From NCBI RefSeq assembly GCF_025685625.1, contig NZ_JAGSYI010000001.1, forward strand, positions 806,001-870,000: DNA of 64,000 bases, read 5' to 3'. Both the position numbers and the translations under genes were made by a program. This document shows, one piece after another, positions 38,690-45,831 of this stretch. The notes below the pieces were generated by a model, which saw nothing but the letters and a program-made list of their open reading frames with translations, was not told the DNA's origin and made no database searches. Each line of letters opens with the position of its first letter. The stretch's first letter is position 1. The stretch comes from Acidicapsa acidisoli (GTDB taxonomy: Bacteria; Acidobacteriota; Terriglobia; Terriglobales; Acidobacteriaceae).

Positions 38690-38953
38690 TTACTCAGCAG
38701 CCAGGGGTTCCACGTACGCGAATCGTCCCTTGTTTCCGCGATCCCGGAATTGCACTGTTCCGCTGATCTTGGCGAAGAGCGTATCGTCCTTGCCGATGCC
38801 AACATTCACGCCCGGCTTGATCGGTGTTCCACGCTGCCGAACGATGATCGTGCCGCCGGTCACAACCTGGCCGCCGAAGGCCTTCACGCCCAGCCGCTGG
38901 GCATTTGAGTCGCGTCCGTTTGTTGAACTACCGCCGCCTTTTTTGTGTGCCAT
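38690..38953 (-). CDS. rpmA: 50S ribosomal protein bL27
   Basis: Ribosomal protein near the peptidyl-transferase centre; 87 residues, the usual length. The start [15 protein letters not shown] and the later T-I-I-V-R-Q-R-G-T motif are diagnostic. It begins with the short M-A-H-K-K form, without the cleavable Firmicutes-type extension. AAAGGAT precedes the ATG. It is encoded 52 bases downstream of rplU, the usual pair; the obg gene that often follows is absent, replaced by a terminator. Confidence 0.98.
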   Translation of the reverse strand: MAHKKGGGSSTNGRDSNAQRLGVKAFGGQVVTGGTIIVRQRGTPIKPGVNVGIGKDDTLFAKISGTVQFRDRGNKGRFAYVEPLAAE

Positions 38954-39005
38954 TCGAGTAAATCCTTTCTAAAGTCCAGAACTTCTGTTCTACCGGTTCG
39001 GCCGC

Positions 39006-39341
39006 TTAGACGGCTGCTCCGTAGGGAACGCCATCCACCTCAATGGTCTTGATACGCACCTCGGTGAATGCCTGTCGATGTCCCTGCAGCTTCTTGTACT
39101 GCTTCTTCCGCTTCAGGTGGAAGACCAGGATCTTTGCATGGCGACCGTCGCCAATCACCTCGGCCGTAACCTTCGCGCTCGCCGGCCTGGCAATCGTACC
39201 CGGCTCGCCGGAAACTGCCAGCACATCGGAAAACTCGACCGTCTGGACGTCCGAATCCGCGGTCTCTACCTTTTCAATCTTGACGACATCGCCTGGGGCG
39301 ACCCGGTACTGCTTACCACCGGTACGAATCACAGCGTACAT
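39006..39341 (-). CDS. rplU: 50S ribosomal protein bL21
   Basis: A 23S rRNA-binding protein of the large subunit. The true start is taken as ATG 39341 (M-Y-A-V-I-R-T-G-G-K-Q-Y), which has GGAGG just upstream and gives 111 residues, in the usual range. An upstream in-frame ATG at 39389 would add 16 residues not seen in the family. K-R-K-K-Q-Y-K-K and G-H-R-Q near the C-terminus match the RNA-binding end of L21. First gene of the rplU-rpmA operon. Confidence 0.97.
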   Translation of the reverse strand: MYAVIRTGGKQYRVAPGDVVKIEKVETADSDVQTVEFSDVLAVSGEPGTIARPASAKVTAEVIGDGRHAKILVFHLKRKKQYKKLQGHRQAFTEVRIKTIEVDGVPYGAAV

Positions 39342-39637
39342 AGAACCTCCGGCGCCGCCGCTCAACCCAATATCGATTGGGGCGCGCATCCTTCAAACCT
39401 GATTGAATGGGCAAACACATGCTCACCCTGACAACACTCAAGTCCATATCAAACTACTCACCGGACGAGTGCTGAAACAGGGCTACAGGCAGAATCGCCA
39501 AACTAAGGTAGTGTACCGTCTTTGTTTCCCTCGCGTCAATCACGCCGCTCCCCCACGGCAAAGCCGCCGAATCAAAGCTAAAATAAAGACTGGCGATCCA
39601 GTCTGGCAAACCCAGCAAAGCACCCCGGCAATCAAGA

Positions 39638-40885
39638 ATGACCACTTCTCCTGTTGCAACCATTGAAGTTCAGGCTCCAAAACCCCTATCCGGCGCCTCG
39701 CCGGAGGGGACATTGCTACGCGTCCTCGCGGCAGTCAGCTTCTGCCATCTGCTCAACGACATGATCCAGTCGTTGTTGCCTTCTATTTACCCGATCCTGA
39801 AATCCTCATTTCATTTGAATTTCAGCCAGATCGGGCTGATTACCCTGACCTTCCAGATCACCGCATCGCTGTTGCAGCCCTTCATCGGCCACTTCACCGA
39901 TCGCCGCCCTCTGCCCTGGTCGCTGCCCATCGGCATGTCCTGCACCCTGGTTGGACTGGTTTTGCTGGCCTTTGCGCCCACCTTCACGCTGCTGCTGATC
40001 GCCGCTTCGCTCTTCGGTGTTGGTTCCGCCATCTTCCATCCCGAGTCGTCGCGAGTGGCCCGCATGGCCTCGGGCGGCAAACACGGATTCGCACAGTCGT
40101 TCTTCCAGGTCGGCGGTAATGCCGGCTCGGCCATCGGCCCGCTGCTCGCTGCCTTCATCATCCTGCCCCAGGGACAAATCGGCGTCCTCTGGTTCTCGCT
40201 TGCCGCCATCACCGCAATCGCCGTCCTTAGCTGGGTAGGCCGCTGGTACAAGGAGCGCCTCGAACACCTGCAACGCCGCGCCGCTCATCCCGACCACCAC
40301 CACAACCTCTCCAGAAATCAGGTGGGCTTCGCGCTTTTCATCCTGATGATGCTGGTCTTTTCCAAGTACTTCTATATCGCCAGCCTCACCAGCTATTACA
40401 CCTTCTATCTCATCAGCCGCTTCCACGTCTCCGTTGCCAGCTCGCAACTGCATCTCTTCCTGCTGTTCGGAGCCATCGCCGCCGGCACGCTCATCGGCGG
40501 CCCGATCGGCGACAAGATCGGCCGCAAATACGTCATCTGGTGCTCGATCCTCGGCGTCCTGCCCTTCACCCTGCTGCTGCCCTACGCCAACCTCTTCTGG
40601 ACCGGCGTTCTGAGCGTGATCATCGGCGTCGTCATCGCCTCAGCCTTCTCGGCGATCCTGGTCTACGCGCAGGAACTCGTTCCCGGCCGCGTCGGCATGA
40701 TCTCCGGCCTGTTCTTCGGCTTCGCCTTCGGCATGGGCGGCATCGGCGCGGCAGTCCTCGGCAAAATCGCCGACATGACCAGCATCGTCTACGTCTACCA
40801 ACTGTGCGCTTACCTGCCGGCCATCGGCCTGCTGACTGGCTTTCTGCCAAACATTGAGCCGGCCCGCGACGGGAAACGAAGCTGA
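39638..40885 (+). CDS. fsr: Fsr-type major facilitator efflux transporter
   Basis: A 415-residue inner-membrane antiporter of the fosmidomycin-resistance branch of the MFS. About twelve helices span the chain. The region L-N-D-M-I-Q-S-L-L-P-S-I-Y-P after the first helix, G-S-A-I-F-H-P-E-S-S-R-V near residue 130 and the loop G-G-P-I-G-D-K-I-G-R-K between helices in the second half are Fsr hallmarks. The expected role is drug or metabolite export. A polar His-rich stretch (H-P-D-H-H-H-N) lies in the central loop. It stands alone. No strong ribosome-binding site is seen at ATG 39638. Confidence 0.9.
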   Translation: MTTSPVATIEVQAPKPLSGASPEGTLLRVLAAVSFCHLLNDMIQSLLPSIYPILKSSFHLNFSQIGLITLTFQITASLLQPFIGHFTDRRPLPWSLPIGMSCTLVGLVLLAFAPTFTLLLIAASLFGVGSAIFHPESSRVARMASGGKHGFAQSFFQVGGNAGSAIGPLLAAFIILPQGQIGVLWFSLAAITAIAVLSWVGRWYKERLEHLQRRAAHPDHHHNLSRNQVGFALFILMMLVFSKYFYIASLTSYYTFYLISRFHVSVASSQLHLFLLFGAIAAGTLIGGPIGDKIGRKYVIWCSILGVLPFTLLLPYANLFWTGVLSVIIGVVIASAFSAILVYAQELVPGRVGMISGLFFGFAFGMGGIGAAVLGKIADMTSIVYVYQLCAYLPAIGLLTGFLPNIEPARDGKRS

Positions 40886-40992
40886 CTCTAAATCGATTTC
40901 GGCGAGTGGCGCAAGTCTTATTGCGAGAGCCCGGTCTCTAAAAAAGGGATCGCAAAGAAACAAAGTGTCATCGGGTCACATTTTCTAAAATT

Positions 40993-41001
40993 TGCTATAC
41001 T
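40993..41001 (+). promoter_or_regulatory. extended -10 promoter
   Basis: TGCTATACT is an extended -10 (TG-n-TATACT), with no good -35 upstream. The predicted start is near 41008, just before the tandem hairpins. Confidence 0.5.
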
Positions 41002-41007
41002 GTTTTT

Positions 41008-41086
41008 ACTATTCGGTGTCCCAAAGACATCAATTACTTGGCGTCCCAAAGACGTCACTAGAAAGGGGCGCATATGCGCCCCTTTT
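41008..41086 (+). ncRNA. candidate small RNA or attenuated leader with tandem hairpins
   Basis: The predicted transcript of about 79 nt holds two tandem stem-loops at 41015-41032 and 41040-41057, GGTGTC-CCAAA-GACATC and GGCGTC-CCAAA-GACGTC. The loops are identical and one stem pair has changed U-A to C-G, a compensatory change. A 24-base perfect palindrome (41062-41085, core GGGGCGCATATGCGCCCC) ending in TTTT follows as an intrinsic terminator. An extended -10 lies just upstream. Either this is a free small RNA, or it is a 5' leader whose terminator attenuates the NYN gene starting at 41109. I do not recognise a named RNA family. Confidence 0.55.
41062..41086 (+). terminator. intrinsic terminator before NYN gene
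   Basis: Palindrome AAAGGGGCGCAT / ATGCGCCCCTTT followed by a further T. It lies 23 bases before the NYN-domain ATG, so it either ends a small RNA or acts as an attenuator. Confidence 0.75.
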
Positions 41087-41108
41087 CAAATTTATTGTGG
41101 GTGAACTA

Positions 41109-41957
41109 ATGGGTAGAGTTGCGGTATTCATAGACGCGGGATATTTCTGGGTGCAATCATGCCACGCAGTCTTGGGCAGGCCGGGCAAAAGAAGTGAAGT
41201 CATCGTCGATTACAAAAGCCTCCGCAACAGCCTGCTGGGTGCGGTAGGCAGCCAGACAAATGGAGTCGAATTGCTCCGCGTCTACTGGTACGACGGTCCC
41301 TCCCAGCTCGGTAAGGGTCCGGATCACCAATCGATCGATGAGCTTGACGATTTTAAGCTCAGGCTTGGAACACGAAACATGACCGGGCAACAGAAGGCTG
41401 TGGATGGATTGATTATTGCCGACATGTTGAACCTTACCCAATCAAAGGCCATCGATCACGCGGTTCTGATAAGTGGGGATGCGGATCTGACACCGGGGGT
41501 GACGGCTGCACAAGCGATGGGCCTTCGCGTCCACCTCATTATTCTTGAGCCGAAGGTTGCGACCTCGCCCTATCTCGCTGCGGAAGCAGATGGAAAACTC
41601 TATCTCACAACAGATTGGATCAAGAGCTTTGCTGCTCAAGCAACGGTTCAGGCACCGATCCCCGGTCCTGTTAGTCCTCAACCATCTGTGGTGACCCACA
41701 GCCTGCCATCGGTAGTACCAACTACAGGGTCCGTGACCAAATCCCGCCTATCATGCGAGGAAATCGCCCGACAGACTCATGCAAGCATCCTCCAAGGTCC
41801 GTTAGCGTCTCTACTGGCCCCTTCATTAAAGGGCCGGGTTCCGCTGCCTCCGGAAATTGACCGTCCGCTTTTGTACGCAGGCAAGCTAAGGCTAGGCAAG
41901 GCCCTCACAGAGGACGAAAAGAGAGATTTGCGATCTGCCTTCAAAGATTTGCTCTGA
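41109..41957 (+). CDS. NYN-domain (LabA/DUF88-like) putative ribonuclease
   Basis: A PIN-like fold protein of 282 residues. The NYN core runs from M-G-R-V-A-V-F-I-D-A-G-Y-F to about residue 185. Acidic residues expected for metal-dependent RNA cleavage are at D9 (I-D-A-G), V-D-G-L-I-I-A-D-M near 110 and I-S-G-D-A-D near 130. A proline-rich linker leads to a C-terminal region of about 70 residues (about 212-282) that I do not recognise; it could be a small helical RNA- or protein-binding module. ATG 41109 is chosen because the NYN strand begins there; an upstream extension would run through the terminator palindrome. LabA-like proteins act in RNA processing or decay in some bacteria. Confidence 0.82.
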   Translation: MGRVAVFIDAGYFWVQSCHAVLGRPGKRSEVIVDYKSLRNSLLGAVGSQTNGVELLRVYWYDGPSQLGKGPDHQSIDELDDFKLRLGTRNMTGQQKAVDGLIIADMLNLTQSKAIDHAVLISGDADLTPGVTAAQAMGLRVHLIILEPKVATSPYLAAEADGKLYLTTDWIKSFAAQATVQAPIPGPVSPQPSVVTHSLPSVVPTTGSVTKSRLSCEEIARQTHASILQGPLASLLAPSLKGRVPLPPEIDRPLLYAGKLRLGKALTEDEKRDLRSAFKDLL

Positions 41958-42007
41958 GAATTGGGTGGCTGTGTGTGTCCCGCAATCGGCCCATTGCCGG
42001 AATCGCA

Positions 42008-42062
42008 CTTCAATGCTTGCCCAGAGTGAAATACGTCTGCCCCGAAAGCAGACAGCGTCTTC
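42008..42062 (+). repeat. diverged direct repeat, copy 1 (55 bp)
   Basis: Aligns without gaps to 42904-42958 with 41 of 55 positions identical. The two ends are best conserved, with 26 of the first 28 or so bases close to identical and the last 13 identical (GACAGCGTCTTC region). It lies between the NYN gene and the convergent acetyltransferase. Confidence 0.55.
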
Positions 42063-42095
42063 GCGCGACTAAAGAATTAATAGAGGGTTTTCGCC

Positions 42096-42123
42096 GCAGT
42101 GAGAAGCGTCAGCGTCTCACTGC
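42096..42123 (-). terminator. hairpin overlapping the acetyltransferase stop codon
   Basis: 9-bp perfect inverted repeat (GCAGTGAGA / TCTCACTGC) with a 10-base loop, spanning the acetyltransferase stop codon. On the minus strand it is followed by GGCGAAAACCC, without a T-run. Confidence 0.5.
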
Positions 42124-42770
42124 AAGGGACGCTGCATGATCAACAGGCGAAGCCATTCCCCGAATTTGTACCCTGCTTCCGGCAGTAAACCAACCTGCTG
42201 AAATCCCAACGATTCATGCAGCGCCACCGAAGGCACATTCACCCCACAGATACAGGCCACCATTGAGTGGCAACCTTTCGCCTGGCATTCCGAGATCAGC
42301 GTGCCCAGAAGAGCCTTGCCGACCCCATGGCCGATACAGTCGGGGCGCACGTAAATGGAGTCTTCGACCGTAAAGCGATAACCCTGGCGAGGCCGGAACT
42401 GCGAGGCGTAACAAAAGCCCACAATATAACCCTCGAGCTCCGCCACCAGGTACGGCAAATCGCGATCCAGAACGGCCTGCCGCCTCCGCCGCATCTCCCA
42501 CTCATCCGGAACTTCAGTCTCGAATGTCGCCGTACTCATTGCGACGAACTGGGCATAGATAGCTGTGACATCCGGCATGTCGGCTGCCGTTGCGGAACGG
42601 ACCAGGCATTTCGATTCGAGGGGAGTTTCGTCGATCCAGCTGCCGGCGCTGCGTTCAGCTCTCATGTGGCTTGGATTCGAAATAGACGTCAGGTGGATTG
42701 AATCGTGTGTTTCCACTTCGTTTCGGTTTGACCAAACCCCCACTTCTCCTACCAGTACACTCTCAATCAT
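42117..42770 (-). CDS. GNAT N-acetyltransferase, phosphinothricin-acetyltransferase-like
   Basis: An acetyl-CoA-dependent N-acetyltransferase. The conserved domain starts at about residue 56 (L-V-R-S-A-T-A-A-D-M-P-D-V-T-A-I-Y) and carries the PAT/MnaT-type pattern: S-T-A-T-F-E-T-E, V-E-D-S-I-Y-V-R-P and the acetyl-CoA loop G-H-G-V-G-K-A-L-L, then N-x-P-S-V-A-L-H-E-S-L-G-F. Likely substrates are small amino-acid-like amines such as methionine sulfone/sulfoximine or phosphinothricin. The first 55 residues are not part of the family, and there is no ribosome-binding site at ATG 42770, so translation may start further in, for example at the Met at residue 36. Confidence 0.88.
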   Translation of the reverse strand: MIESVLVGEVGVWSNRNEVETHDSIHLTSISNPSHMRAERSAGSWIDETPLESKCLVRSATAADMPDVTAIYAQFVAMSTATFETEVPDEWEMRRRRQAVLDRDLPYLVAELEGYIVGFCYASQFRPRQGYRFTVEDSIYVRPDCIGHGVGKALLGTLISECQAKGCHSMVACICGVNVPSVALHESLGFQQVGLLPEAGYKFGEWLRLLIMQRPLQ

Positions 42771-42790
42771 ATAAAGGAGGGATAAGACTT

Positions 42791-42877
42791 ATGGCCTGTG
42801 TCAACGCGCTGCCAAACCGAGCCCTTTGCCGAAAGCCGATTTCCGGGTATACTAAGGGTTCGGCAGCAGGTCTGTGA
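42791..42877 (+). CDS. possible 28-residue leader peptide upstream of rpmB
   Basis: A perfect AAGGAGGG (about 42774-42781) precedes ATG 42791 by nine bases, opening a 28-codon frame ending TGA at 42875-42877. The product is basic with two cysteines (positions 3 and 13) and matches nothing I know. It lies about 135 bases before rpmB. The strength of the ribosome-binding site is the only strong argument for it. Confidence 0.3.
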   Translation: MACVNALPNRALCRKPISGYTKGSAAGL

Positions 42878-42903
42878 GCCGCGTCTTTCTGCGTTGTGGC
42901 AGC

Positions 42904-42958
42904 CTTCAACGTTTGCCCAGAGCGAAAAACGCTCCGACGCAATGTAGACAGCGTCTTC
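42904..42958 (+). repeat. diverged direct repeat, copy 2 (55 bp), in rpmB leader
   Basis: Second copy of the element at 42008-42062, here about 55 bases before the rpmB ATG. It contains a local stem GAGCG-AAAAA-CGCTC not preserved in copy 1, so a shared RNA fold is not proven. Confidence 0.5.
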
Positions 42959-43012
42959 ACGACCGCCCCGATCCCAATGCGGGAATACCCTTAAGGATTT
43001 TGGAGTCGAGCA

Positions 43013-43201
43013 ATGGCACAGGTATGCGACGTTTGCGGCAAAGGCCCGCAGTTTGGCAATAACATCTCTCACGCCCACAACGTAACCCGGCGCCGCTGGA
43101 GCCCGAATCTCCAGGCCGTTCACGCTCTGGTCAACGGAGCAGCCAAGCGCATCCGCGTCTGCACCAACTGCATCAAGAGCGGCAAAGTCGCCAAGGCGTA
43201 G
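43013..43201 (+). CDS. rpmB: 50S ribosomal protein bL28
   Basis: A 62-residue large-subunit protein. It keeps two C-x-x-C pairs (C-D-V-C at 5-8 and C-T-N-C at about 51-54), so it is the zinc-binding form. The [13 protein letters not shown] stretch is diagnostic. GGAG about eight bases upstream supports ATG 43013. Monocistronic, closed by a strong terminator. Confidence 0.97.
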   Translation: MAQVCDVCGKGPQFGNNISHAHNVTRRRWSPNLQAVHALVNGAAKRIRVCTNCIKSGKVAKA

Positions 43202-43235
43202 CGCCCAGGCTTTCGCCGGATACACCTCAAGCACC

Positions 43236-43285
43236 AAAAAGCAGCCCCCACTCGCCGAACCTTATGCGGGCGGGGGCTGCTTTTT
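43236..43285. terminator. strong bidirectional intrinsic terminator
   Basis: 14-bp perfect inverted repeat (AAAAAGCAGCCCCC / GGGGGCTGCTTTTT) with T-runs on both strands, between the convergent rpmB and msrB. Confidence 0.92.
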
Positions 43286-43294
43286 GAGTTGTCC

Positions 43295-43747
43295 TTACTT
43301 CTTTTCGAAGCTCAGCGATGCGGAATTGATGCAATAACGCAGTCCGGTCGGCTTCGGGCCATCCGGAAAGACATGGCCCAGATGACCGCCACAGCGCGCA
43401 CAGGTCACTTCGACGCGCCGCATCCCGTAGCTCAGATCCTCGTGCTCCTTGATCGCTTTCGAGTCCGCCGGGATGTAAAAGCTAGGCCATCCGCAGCCTG
43501 AGTCAAATTTGGCGTCGCTGCCGAAGAGCACCGCTCCGCAGCCTGCGCACATATACTCGCCCGTCTCGTGATTTTGCGTCAGGATCCCGGTAAAGGGTCG
43601 TTCTGTCCCCTTCTGGCGAAGGACATGGTATTGCTCGGGGGTCAACAGTTCGCGCCACTCGGCGTCGCTCCGTTCAATTCTTGGTTCGATCTTTGCAGGG
43701 ACAGTGGAGGAAACTGCGGAATCAGGAGTCTGGCTCATGGACATCAC
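43295..43747 (-). CDS. msrB: peptide-methionine (R)-S-oxide reductase
   Basis: Reduces the R-epimer of methionine sulfoxide in proteins, using thioredoxin. It has 150 residues. Two zinc-binding C-x-x-C pairs (C-A-G-C and C-A-R-C) are visible, and the catalytic cysteine is in the L-R-Y-C-I-N-S motif near the C-terminus, as in standard MsrB. W-P-S-F and G-H-V-F-P-D-G-P are also conserved. The N-terminal 20 residues are low in complexity and not a signal peptide, so the protein is cytoplasmic. msrA is not adjacent. Confidence 0.96.
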   Translation of the reverse strand: MMSMSQTPDSAVSSTVPAKIEPRIERSDAEWRELLTPEQYHVLRQKGTERPFTGILTQNHETGEYMCAGCGAVLFGSDAKFDSGCGWPSFYIPADSKAIKEHEDLSYGMRRVEVTCARCGGHLGHVFPDGPKPTGLRYCINSASLSFEKK

Positions 43748-43813
43748 TCAACTTTCTGTCGATTCGATCCACTTCGGCCCCACCCGGTTACAAATCCTTC
43801 TGACCCGAAAAGT

Positions 43814-44446
43814 CTAACTGAGCGGCGCCATATGCTTGGTGTTCGTGTACGTATAGGTGATGCGGTTGATCACCGTGATCGTCGACAGAATCGCCAGCAC
43901 CCACAGCACCGGAGCCATCACGCCCCAGTGGTTGAAGAGCGCCCCAAGGATGATCAGCACAATCCGCTCCGGCCGCTCCATGAAGCCCACCTTGCACGAC
44001 CCGATCAGCGCCTCTGCCCGAGCCCGTGTATAGCTCACCATCAGCGAAGTGACCATGACAAACGCGACCAGAACCACGTAGCGAAAATGATTGACCCGCG
44101 CGTAGTAGACGATCAACCCGAAAAATAGCACTACATCCGAATAGCGGTCGATTACGGAATCGAAAAACGCACCAAAAACTGTCACCTTGTTCGTTCGCCG
44201 CGCGACCCGGCCATCAACCATGTCAAAGATGCCGGCTCCGATGATCACCAGCCCCGCGTAGAGGAACATCCGTCCGGCGTTGGTGGCGTTGGCATGACCG
44301 AAGAAAAACGCTGCTCCGATATTGATGATCAGACCGATAAAGGTAAGCACATTGGGGGAAATACGCGTGAGCGAAAGTCCGTGAACAATGCGGTCGAGCA
44401 GCCAGCCGCAGGCGCGGCCAAAGGCGCTGGTCCAGGTAGATGCCAC
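43814..44446 (-). CDS. CDP-alcohol phosphatidyltransferase
   Basis: A 210-residue membrane enzyme of phospholipid synthesis that transfers a phosphatidyl group from CDP-diacylglycerol to an alcohol. The signature D-x-x-D-G-x-x-A-R...G-x-x-x-D-x-x-x-D is complete (D75, D78, A82, R83, G92, D96, D100), with six hydrophobic segments around it. The alcohol (glycerol phosphate, inositol phosphate or other) cannot be read from the motif. It starts with GTG two bases after the greA stop, so the two genes are translationally adjacent in one operon. Confidence 0.9.
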   Translation of the reverse strand: MASTWTSAFGRACGWLLDRIVHGLSLTRISPNVLTFIGLIINIGAAFFFGHANATNAGRMFLYAGLVIIGAGIFDMVDGRVARRTNKVTVFGAFFDSVIDRYSDVVLFFGLIVYYARVNHFRYVVLVAFVMVTSLMVSYTRARAEALIGSCKVGFMERPERIVLIILGALFNHWGVMAPVLWVLAILSTITVINRITYTYTNTKHMAPLS

Positions 44447-44447
44447 G

Positions 44448-44924
44448 CTATTCCCCTACTTCGTCGTGAATGGTGATCAATTTCAGGATCTCCAGCTCGC
44501 GCTTGCCATTGGGCGTAACCACCACGGCGGTATCGCCCACCTTTTTCCCGATCAACCCCCGCCCAATCGGCGAAGTCGTCGAGATCAGCCCCTTCGACAC
44601 ATCGGACTCCTCGCTGGTCACCAGCTTGTAGATAATCTCTTCGTCCTTGGTCGTGTCATACACGGTGATCGTCGAGCCGAAGGCGACTTTGTCTTTGGGA
44701 ATATTGGCCAGATTTACCAGCGAAAGCTCAGCCATGCGCTTCTTCACCTGGCCTAGGCGCGCGTTGACGAAGACCTGGCGCTGCTTCGCCATGTGGTACT
44801 CAGCGTTTTCGGAGAGGTCGCCGAGCGAGGCAGCCTTCTTGATCTCGACGGGTAGCTCGTGGGCTAGTTCATGCTCCAGCTTGGCGATCTCTTCCAGGAG
44901 CTGCTTCTTGATGTGATCAGTCAT
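44448..44924 (-). CDS. greA: transcription elongation factor GreA
   Basis: Rescues backtracked RNA polymerase by stimulating transcript cleavage. It has 158 residues, the usual length. The N-terminal coiled coil (1-75) carries the acidic tip D-L-S-E-N-A-E-Y-H (D41 and E44 region). The C-terminal domain has the S-P-I-G-R-G-L-I-G-K-K-V-G-D motif. It is followed directly by the CDP-alcohol phosphatidyltransferase gene. A TATAAT on the minus strand near 45114-45119 may be its -10 box. Confidence 0.97.
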   Translation of the reverse strand: MTDHIKKQLLEEIAKLEHELAHELPVEIKKAASLGDLSENAEYHMAKQRQVFVNARLGQVKKRMAELSLVNLANIPKDKVAFGSTITVYDTTKDEEIIYKLVTSEESDVSKGLISTTSPIGRGLIGKKVGDTAVVVTPNGKRELEILKLITIHDEVGE

Positions 44925-45131
44925 TCGTTTCCCATTGCGGACGGCGTCCTCTTAGGCTGCAAGAGCTGAAATTCCCCGCGGCGCCAATTGCCTGAGCGCC
45001 CCGCCGAAACATACATCGTGTCTTGTCCGTGAATTCCGCCGCGTCTATGAGGTTCGCCCTCTCTTGAAATCCGTCCCGGAATCCAGCTGGGCGGGTAAAA
45101 CCCTGAAACCATAATTATATGACGACTGCTG

Positions 45132-45653
45132 TCAATCTGAAGCTTCTCCGGGCGCGATGCCACCCTCAGGGGCTTCGTTTTCGAGGTCGCGCCTTCGATT
45201 CGAACGGGCGTCGAGAAACGACTGAAGGATCAGCACCGCCGCCACCTGATCCACCAGCGGCTTGTGCTCCTGACGGCTTTTGCCCGCGGCATAAAGAATT
45301 GCGTGCGCCTCGCGGCTGGTGAGCCGTTCGTCCCAAAAGTGCACCGGCAAAGCCGCCATCTGTCCTAACTCTTCGGCGAATTCCCGCGTCTTTTCGCCCT
45401 GCGTACTAGCCTCGCCCGAGAGATGCAGCGGATTGCCCACCACGATCCCCACGCAGCCAAACCGCCGGCAAAGCCTCGCCAGCGAGCGCATATCCTCCCG
45501 CGGATTGCGCTTACGCGTCAGTGTCAGCACCGGCTGCGCCGTCAACCCGAGCTCATCCGAAACGGCGACGCCAATCCTCTTCGAACCGACGTCCAGCCCC
45601 AGGTAACGTGGTACAAGTGCAGTTTCCAGATGAGAACTCCTTGGACAACGCAA
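45132..45653 (-). CDS. ruvX: YqgF/RuvX-type RNase H-fold nuclease
   Basis: The family is annotated as a putative pre-16S rRNA processing or Holliday-junction nuclease. The RNase H-like core begins at about residue 15 (Y-L-G-L-D-V-G-S-K-R-I-G-V-A-V-S-D, with the first catalytic Asp), followed by V-V-G-N-P-L-H-L-S-G, F-W-D-E-R-L-T-S and the last Asp in L-V-D-Q-V-A-A-V-L-I-L. The first 14 residues are outside the family consensus, so a start at a nearer codon is possible. It is divergent from mltG, a common neighbour pairing. Confidence 0.94.
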   Translation of the reverse strand: MRCPRSSHLETALVPRYLGLDVGSKRIGVAVSDELGLTAQPVLTLTRKRNPREDMRSLARLCRRFGCVGIVVGNPLHLSGEASTQGEKTREFAEELGQMAALPVHFWDERLTSREAHAILYAAGKSRQEHKPLVDQVAAVLILQSFLDARSNRRRDLENEAPEGGIAPGEASD

Positions 45654-45831
45654 ACCAGTCGCCAGCTTTAGCTTACCGCCATGCCGGTGTTACCGGTTAC
45701 GGCCAGGAGTACACCGCGAGCAGGGCCGGCCTACCCCAGCTCACCGGAAAGGTCAAATTACAATCGAAGGATTGGAATCTGCACAGAGGGAAAGGCATCC
45801 AATCCTTGAATGACATCGGGAGTTGCGCGAA

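Noticed and set aside
39403-39666. Plus-strand frame of 87 codons before fsr
   Set aside because: Overlaps the fsr start region and the rplU leader; His/Gln/Arg-rich with no ribosome-binding site.
42767-43237. Minus-strand frame of 156 codons covering rpmB
   Set aside because: It runs entirely antisense to rpmB and its leader; composition is that of a shadow frame and there is no ribosome-binding site.
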